Of a stretch of DNA of 64,000 nt, positions 58,972-64,000 are shown piece after piece. Source of the DNA: Candidatus Bathyarchaeia archaeon (GTDB lineage Archaea > Thermoproteota > Bathyarchaeia > Bathyarchaeales > Bathycorpusculaceae); contig CP166960.1 of NCBI GenBank assembly GCA_041447175.1, positions 319,265-383,264 on the forward strand. The letters run 5' to 3'. Made by a program: the position numbers and the translations under genes. The notes under the pieces were generated by a model. It was not told the DNA's origin and did not search any database. It worked only from the letters and a program-made list of their open reading frames with translations. Position 1 is the stretch's first letter. Each line of letters opens with the position of its first letter.

Positions 58972-60105
58972 ATGCAGTCAATAGCCATCAAAATGCTTTT
59001 TCGCCGAAAAGGAACTGGGACAAACATCTTAGCAATTGCACTTTTAATTGCGTTAGTTGCCGCTGTGACTTCGCTGGTTAACAACGTCAACTCCCAAACC
59101 ACTGCCCTCACCCAAATTGCCAACAAAGGAAAAACGTACATAGCTATGGATGCAACCGCTGATTCAGTAATAGACAGCAAAGTAGACCCTGCTGTTGTTG
59201 CCTTGCTACAGAGCCGCACCGACATTAAGGCGGTCACTGCACAAACGTTTCTACAAGCAACTCTTCACACATCCTCAGGTGCCCACTCTGTTATCCTGTG
59301 CGGTGTCCAAAGCCCTGAGACTTTCCTCAAAACCCTAAATGCCAACATAAACGGCACCTACGCTGCAAATCAAACCCAAATCAATGTTGGCGAAATAGTG
59401 GCTAACCTTTACAACTGTAGTTTAGGCGAAGAAATCAGCTTAGCTGTAGACAACCGAGTCGTTGACGTGACTATTGCAGGGGTTGTTCGAACTTGTACAC
59501 AGGTTGACTCCGAAATAGTCCTTCCCTCTTCCGTTTTTGATGCGCTTTCAGCCAGAAACTGCTCCGTTTCAATCGTCGGGTTTGCCCCCAAAAATGCGGA
59601 TGACGCCGATGCCTTAATCGCAAGTTTAGGTAGCGTTTTGCCTGCCAACGTGGAAGTTGTGGAGGTTCAGCAACTGGCCGCCTTTGCTGTTGATGTGAAT
59701 AGCCAGATTCTTTCCTTCCTCAACTTGTGGTCGGTAGTTGTCTACGTTGTTGTGGTTGCTGCCTCATACATAGTTGCCAGCAGGCTAATTGCTGAGGCAA
59801 GCTACGAGTTAGCGATGATTAAAACTTTAGGCGGCAAACGCCACTTTCTCTTCCAGATTGTTCTAACCCACACGGTTGTAGTGGCTTTGTTTGGTTCAAT
59901 TTTGGGGTTGGCAATAGGTTTAGCCGGAGCCCAAGTGGTCTCTACGGGGGTGCGGTGGGTTTGGTCGAACATGCAGGTGACGCCGTTTCTGGAGGCTTCT
60001 CAAAGCCTGCAGATAATATCTATTGCTTTTGTCGCTTCCATCGTGGGTTGCTTTTATCCTGCCCTCAAAGCCACCCACACAACGCCCATGGAGAGTCCCC
60101 TATGA
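58972..60105 (+). CDS. FtsX/MacB-type ABC transporter permease
   Basis: From ATG 58972 with AAAGGAAC upstream (TTG 58957 is an alternative). The 377-residue product has helix 1 (about 15-35), a long extracellular MacB-like periplasmic-core domain (about 40-235), and three C-terminal helices of the FtsX fold with SRLIAEASYELAMIKTLGGKRHFLF as the conserved coupling loop and ATHTTPMESPL at the end. Works as a pair with the following permease and the ATPase at 62913. Such systems drive mechanotransmission or lipoprotein/surface substance release. Confidence 0.9.
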   Translation: MQSIAIKMLFRRKGTGTNILAIALLIALVAAVTSLVNNVNSQTTALTQIANKGKTYIAMDATADSVIDSKVDPAVVALLQSRTDIKAVTAQTFLQATLHTSSGAHSVILCGVQSPETFLKTLNANINGTYAANQTQINVGEIVANLYNCSLGEEISLAVDNRVVDVTIAGVVRTCTQVDSEIVLPSSVFDALSARNCSVSIVGFAPKNADDADALIASLGSVLPANVEVVEVQQLAAFAVDVNSQILSFLNLWSVVVYVVVVAASYIVASRLIAEASYELAMIKTLGGKRHFLFQIVLTHTVVVALFGSILGLAIGLAGAQVVSTGVRWVWSNMQVTPFLEASQSLQIISIAFVASIVGCFYPALKATHTTPMESPL

Positions 60106-61283
60106 GCCTGCTTGGGTTTAGATACCTCAACAGCCATCGGGTTTTGACTTTGGTTTTGATATTAGCGTTAACCTCAACGCTTTTTCTGGTCACGGCTCAG
60201 AGCTTTATGGGCATCTACAATGGTTTCTCAGCTTACTTGGGTGAAGACAAAGACACAATCGCCGTTTACAGCAATGCGGGGCGGACGCCTTTTACAGGTG
60301 TGCTTCCTGCTTGTCTTGCCGACACGGTGGGTTCCCTTAATGGCGTTTTGGTTTGTAGTCCTGAAGCAATTGCCCCCTGTGTTGTCAACGGTAAATCCGT
60401 CTTTATTCGAGGTGTAGTGTCTGAAGAGTTTACGAAAATAAACCCCCTAACGATGCTTGAGGGTAACCTATTGGATGTTGCTTGTGTTGATGGGGTGATT
60501 GTGGGTAAGGGTTTTGCGCAACGGTTGAATTTGAGTGTGGGTGACCGTTTTCTTGCGTTTGGGGTTTTGTCTTCGCAGTTTGTGGAACTTCACGTAGTTG
60601 GCATCTATGTGTCAGGTTCCGTTATGGATGATGAAGCTTTGGTTCCGCTTTACGTTGGGCAATGGCTCAGAGGTTCAAGCTACAACTATGTTAGCCTTAT
60701 CCGCGTCAAAACTGACCCCAGCAAGTTAAGCGCCGCAGGACTTTATGGCGCCCTCGCAAGCCATGCATCACCTGACTCAACCCCCAGCACGAACACTCAA
60801 ACAATCTTAAGCGACCTTATTCCTTCTCTAAGTCAGATCGGTTATCAAATTGATGACTTAGGTGTTGAAGACACTCAAACCTTTATGCAACGTTACCTCA
60901 ACAACTACGGCGTAACCCAGGACACTTTTCTTATTCTGTCCGTGATGGTGTTGGGTTTAGCAGGAGGAACCGCCATGTGCGCCTTAACGCTGTTTCTGGA
61001 CCAACACAAACGTGAAATCACCGTTATGCGAACTGTGGGCGCCTCTCAAAGAAAAATCAAAACAGACCTCCTCATCAAACTCCTCTTCCTGTCGTTAGCT
61101 GCCTCCCTGTTAGGTGCAAGTTTGGCAACGGGCATCTTGACAGTTTTAGGCAATGGCGGCTATCTGCAGGTTTTGTCGCATGGCATCTGCTTCACGTTTA
61201 ACCCCTCCGTTTTCGTCGCCAACTTTATCCTCATCGGGTTGCTGGTCGCTGTAGGCGTAACACGTTGGAGCGGGAAGCCATGA
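60102..61283 (+). CDS. FtsX/MacB-type ABC transporter permease
   Basis: Start ATG 60102 overlapping the previous TGA (ATGA); a longer open frame back to 59955 is out of phase with the upstream gene and rejected. 393 residues: one N-terminal helix, a MacB-like external domain, and three C-terminal helices with LFLDQHKREITVMRTVGASQRKIKTDLLIKLL as the coupling motif. It is a divergent relative of the previous permease, so the transporter is probably a heterodimer. Confidence 0.9.
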   Translation: MSLLGFRYLNSHRVLTLVLILALTSTLFLVTAQSFMGIYNGFSAYLGEDKDTIAVYSNAGRTPFTGVLPACLADTVGSLNGVLVCSPEAIAPCVVNGKSVFIRGVVSEEFTKINPLTMLEGNLLDVACVDGVIVGKGFAQRLNLSVGDRFLAFGVLSSQFVELHVVGIYVSGSVMDDEALVPLYVGQWLRGSSYNYVSLIRVKTDPSKLSAAGLYGALASHASPDSTPSTNTQTILSDLIPSLSQIGYQIDDLGVEDTQTFMQRYLNNYGVTQDTFLILSVMVLGLAGGTAMCALTLFLDQHKREITVMRTVGASQRKIKTDLLIKLLFLSLAASLLGASLATGILTVLGNGGYLQVLSHGICFTFNPSVFVANFILIGLLVAVGVTRWSGKP

Positions 61284-62920
61284 AGAAGACCCTGCTTCTG
61301 CTTTTGGTGGTTACGTTGGTCGCCGTTTGTATGCGGCTTTACCCAACCCTTCTCAGCGGCGAACCCTACTCAACCGATGCATGGGCGCCAATCAAAAACG
61401 CGCAAATCCTCTCAGAAAACACTCCCATCCCGTTAAACAGCCCGCTTTTTGACCAATACAACAATTACTGGCCCGCCAACAGCCTTTTCGGGGTCGCTTT
61501 CGGCGCGGTTTTGGGGATACCTGCTTTTGACGCGACCGCTTGGGGTGTTCCTTTGGCGGCTGCATTAACGGTGATTGTCTTTTTCGCCTTAGTCTATGTC
61601 CTCACCAAAAACTCCACAACTGCCTTTTTTGGCGCCCTAATCTTAGCAACGATATATCCGTATTCGGTTTTTGTTTCAGGCGTAACCAAAGAAGCCTACG
61701 CCGCCCCCCTCTTTATGTTGTGCCTGCTTTTGTTTTGTATACGGCGGGGCGGAGCCAAATGGGGAACTGCGTTGCTTTTCGCGGTTGCCTGTGTTGGGCT
61801 GGTGATGTCCCATCATTTAACCAATGCGGTTGCCCTCGTCGTTTTGGCTACACTTGCAGTTGGGGTTCAGGCACGCCGCATCAGGCAAGGCTTAAGTTTA
61901 GATAAGTACCGTTTGGGGCTTGTTTTGATTTTGGCGGCGGTTACAGCGCTGTATATGGGAGTTTTTGCCCATGCAGGACTGAACTACAGCCTTGCAACCA
62001 GCGATTACCTTTCTGCCGCATCCTATCTGGTTCTTGCGTTTACCTTCTCCCTATTCTTTTCCCTCAGAATCTACAAGCCCTCCCTCACAGGCACTGTCTT
62101 AACGTGCTCTACAGCTGCCGCCATCGTTGTGCTTTTGGTCTTGTTGGGTTTGAATCGGTCCATCGTCGCAGGCGTCCCCCCAATACCCCCCCACTACTTG
62201 GTGTATGCTTCTCCGTTTTTTGTTACAGTGCCCTTGGCAATATTAGGCGCCGAAACTCTCCTTAACAAAAAAACCGCGTTGAGTGAGGTACCGCTTTTTT
62301 GGTTGGGCGCGGTTTTGGCTTTGTGTGGGTTTGCAGTTTTCGCTGGGTCAGCGTGGTCAATTTTGTTTTTTAGGCTTTTGAATTTTCTCTGTTTACCGTT
62401 GGCGTTGTTATGTGCCGTGGGTTTCTCGGTGCTTTGGCGTTCTGCCGAGACTCAGCGGCGCCTGCGGCGAGGGTTTGTTCGTTCAGCCGTGGCTGTGGCG
62501 CTTGTTGCCGTCGTCGGGTTGGGCGCGTTTTGCGCTTACGGGTCAGTTTCGCTTCAGGAACGCTACTTGCAGCATTATTGGCTTTATCGGGGCTCCGATT
62601 TTAAAGCGGCTTCATGGGTTGCCACAGCAACTGCGGGAGCTAACTTGACGGTTTGGGGCGACGCCAAAACCTGTTTGCTTTTGCAAGACTACTTCGGGGT
62701 GCACGTGGATTCCCTTAAGGGTTTTCAGTACTTGAATGCTGAAGGGGATTTGGCGCCTCAGGTACTGGTGGTTTATGGGCAGATGGCTAAGTCGGGGTAC
62801 GTTTTCAATTTGGGCTACGGCGTGGAGCTGCCAAAAAACTGGACCGCCCAGACCGACGCGTTAAATCTTGTATACTCCAACGGGGAAGTGCAGGTTAATT
62901 GTGGTGGCGGGCATGATTGA
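61280..62920 (+). CDS. Polytopic membrane protein, GT-C-like candidate, 546 aa
   Basis: Start ATG 61280 overlapping the previous stop (ATGA). About twelve helices are followed by a C-terminal external part (from about 410) with WVATATAGANLTVWGDAKTCLLLQDYFGV. The first loop reads SGEPYSTDAWAPIKNAQILSENTPIPLNSPLFDQYNNYWP; the Asp after ST and the topology resemble GT-C glycosyltransferases and oligosaccharyltransferase-like proteins. It shares this overall plan with the 601-aa protein at 44697. Role in the transporter operon is unknown; the first loop suggests a surface sugar transfer (inference). Confidence 0.7.
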   Translation: MKKTLLLLLVVTLVAVCMRLYPTLLSGEPYSTDAWAPIKNAQILSENTPIPLNSPLFDQYNNYWPANSLFGVAFGAVLGIPAFDATAWGVPLAAALTVIVFFALVYVLTKNSTTAFFGALILATIYPYSVFVSGVTKEAYAAPLFMLCLLLFCIRRGGAKWGTALLFAVACVGLVMSHHLTNAVALVVLATLAVGVQARRIRQGLSLDKYRLGLVLILAAVTALYMGVFAHAGLNYSLATSDYLSAASYLVLAFTFSLFFSLRIYKPSLTGTVLTCSTAAAIVVLLVLLGLNRSIVAGVPPIPPHYLVYASPFFVTVPLAILGAETLLNKKTALSEVPLFWLGAVLALCGFAVFAGSAWSILFFRLLNFLCLPLALLCAVGFSVLWRSAETQRRLRRGFVRSAVAVALVAVVGLGAFCAYGSVSLQERYLQHYWLYRGSDFKAASWVATATAGANLTVWGDAKTCLLLQDYFGVHVDSLKGFQYLNAEGDLAPQVLVVYGQMAKSGYVFNLGYGVELPKNWTAQTDALNLVYSNGEVQVNCGGGHD

Positions 62921-63572
62921 TTTGACCCGTGTTTCCAAACGGTTTGCAGGGCGAGACGTGCTTGAAGAGGTTTCCCTGTCCGTGAAAAGAGGCGAGTTCA
63001 TATCCATACGAGGCAAGTCAGGCACCGGTAAAACCACCCTGCTCAAAATCATGGGGCTGCTTGAGCAACCTGACGAGGGTGAAGTCGCGTTGCTGGGCAA
63101 AAACGTCCGGGGCTGGGGAGATGGGGAGTTGTCGCGGCTGCGGCTGGAAGATGTGGGGTTTGTTTTCCAGTTTTTCAACCTTATCCCGTCGTTGACGGTT
63201 ATGGAAAACATCGAGCTTCCACTTGCCTTGGCTGGTGTGGCTAAGTCGAAACGTAAAGAACGCGTCATGGAGCTTCTGAGTTATTTTGGGTTAACGAGCT
63301 TGGCGGCGCGGTTTCCCGAGAATTTGAGCGGCGGCGAGAAGCAGCGGGTTGGGTTGATGCGGGCACTCTCAAATGACCCCCAAATTGTTTTGGCTGATGA
63401 GCCCACTTCCAGCTTGGACGACGAGAACTCGGCGTTGCTGGTGGATTTGTTCTGTAAAATCAGTTCAGAAAAAAACGTGTCGGTGGTTATGACTTCAACC
63501 GATTTGTACGAGAAGCTGCCCACCTCCAAAGATTACCTTCTTAAAGAGGGGCGTCTGCGGCAAATACGTTAA
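62913..63572 (+). CDS. ABC transporter ATP-binding protein (LolD/MacB type)
   Basis: A 219-residue ATPase from ATG 62913, overlapping the previous gene by 8 nt. Walker A GKSGTGKT (34-41), Q-loop FQFFNLIPSLTVMENIELPL, signature LSGGEKQRVGLMRALSNDP and Walker B IVLADEPTSSLDDENS are typical of the LolD/MacB/FtsE group that energises FtsX-type permeases. The D-loop is SLDDENS. It ends the operon; T-rich sequence is sparse after the stop. Confidence 0.95.
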   Translation: MIDLTRVSKRFAGRDVLEEVSLSVKRGEFISIRGKSGTGKTTLLKIMGLLEQPDEGEVALLGKNVRGWGDGELSRLRLEDVGFVFQFFNLIPSLTVMENIELPLALAGVAKSKRKERVMELLSYFGLTSLAARFPENLSGGEKQRVGLMRALSNDPQIVLADEPTSSLDDENSALLVDLFCKISSEKNVSVVMTSTDLYEKLPTSKDYLLKEGRLRQIR

Positions 63573-63626
63573 GTTTGTGTTGGGGAAAAAGAAAAAGGGG
63601 ATGGGTGATGGCTGTGTTATTTTGTG

Positions 63627-64000
63627 CTACTTTGCTGCTAAGCCCGTTGCTGAGTCAGGCAGTCCTGAAACGTCGGTTACTTGGTGTAAGCCGCCGTCGG
63701 GGAACACTTCAAAGCCGGTTATGCTGTCGCCGTTAAGAACGTAGAGGTACATGTTGCCTTCGCTTAAAGCCATATCCAACGCTGGAGTTTGGGTTTTGGC
63801 TGCGATTGCGCTTAAGAGGTTAAGGCCGCCGGTGTCGGAAATCATGAATGTGGATATGGTTCCACTTGCGGCGTTGGTTGTGTAAGCGTACATGTCGTCT
63901 TCCGTGATGACTAGCCAGCAGGGGGCTTCTCCAAAGGTTGGCATGGCTCCGCTAATGATTCGCAGGGTCATTGTCGCGTTAGGGCTGGTTGCGTTTGGCG
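63627..64000 (-). CDS. Beta-propeller (lactonase-like) protein, 3' part
   Basis: The last 123 or so codons of a gene continuing beyond the right edge: the frame is open from 64000 to TAG/TAA near 63627, with the segment NATSPNATMTLRIISGA at the edge. The visible part has two or three blades: APCWLVITEDDMYAYTTNAASGTISTFMIS, then PALDMALSEGNMYLYVLNGDSITGFEVFPDGGLHQVTDVSGLPDSATGLAAK, as in the 7-bladed lactonase/YncE family. The ending GLPxxxxGLAA is common for this family. The start is outside the window; the ATG at 63969-63971 is internal. Confidence 0.8.
   Translation of the reverse strand, partial: PNATSPNATMTLRIISGAMPTFGEAPCWLVITEDDMYAYTTNAASGTISTFMISDTGGLNLLSAIAAKTQTPALDMALSEGNMYLYVLNGDSITGFEVFPDGGLHQVTDVSGLPDSATGLAAK

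Noticed and set aside
1..64000. CRISPR array, insertion sequence, integrase or phage genes
   Set aside because: No regularly spaced direct repeats, no transposase or recombinase motifs and no attachment-site duplication next to either tRNA gene were seen.

Overview
The window looks like the chromosome of an uncultured archaeon, most plausibly of the Bathyarchaeia or a close relative (inference from gene content and style; no 16S or marker tree is available here). Reasons: AT-rich archaeal TATA boxes about 25 nt before starts, GGAG-type Shine-Dalgarno sites, frequent GTG/TTG starts, tRNA genes with encoded CCA, TrmY, a short archaeal PurA, TrmB/ArsR/PadR/FilR1-type one-component regulators, and several very large secreted PQQ-like beta-propeller proteins ending in a Thr/Pro linker, one membrane helix and an Arg/Lys tail.

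Positions 1-30000 hold scattered housekeeping and accessory genes: a RibD-like reductase, a Cys-cluster protein, two tiny divergent ribbon-helix-helix-like regulators, purA, an HtrA-like protease, a ferredoxin cluster, an ArsR gene sharing a palindromic promoter with a beta-propeller gene, PadR, a heat-shock regulator candidate beside hsp20, tRNA-Pro(TGG), a UbiA prenyltransferase, a FilR1-type regulator, a polysaccharide deacetylase, TrmB, trmY, thiL, tRNA-Thr(CGT), a disrupted zinc-ribbon gene, a Rieske protein, an F420-type monooxygenase, a CPBP protease and a methyltransferase. Four large beta-propeller surface proteins are interspersed. Two similar ~100-nt segments at 16421-16524 and 16991-17091 appear to fold alike with compensatory stem changes and are the best candidate for an undescribed structured RNA.

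Positions 30107-50276 form one plus-strand surface-glycan cluster. It opens with a complete set for nucleotide-activated D-glycero-D-manno-heptose (heptose kinase, GmhA, GmhB, nucleotidyltransferase), into which a divergent transaldolase and two unknown small proteins are inserted. It continues with an epimerase, an SDR, three Gfo/Idh/MocA oxidoreductases, an acetyltransferase and a DegT-type aminotransferase (a set like that for diacetamido-uronic acids in archaeal N-glycans), three glycosyltransferases, a methyltransferase, a multi-spanning membrane protein, a pyruvyl-transferase-family protein and a flippase, and ends in a decayed methyltransferase.

Positions 50299-57901 form a minus-strand operon (DUF1616 membrane part, YdjM-like protein, two unknown membrane proteins, a DUF4129-type surface protein, DUF4350, MoxR ATPase, DUF58). 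Divergent to it, 57964-63572 encodes a DUF1616-like ectodomain protein, two FtsX/MacB-type permeases, a polytopic membrane protein and an ABC ATPase. The two operons together look like a cell-envelope assembly or export module. The window ends inside a minus-strand beta-propeller (lactonase-like) gene.
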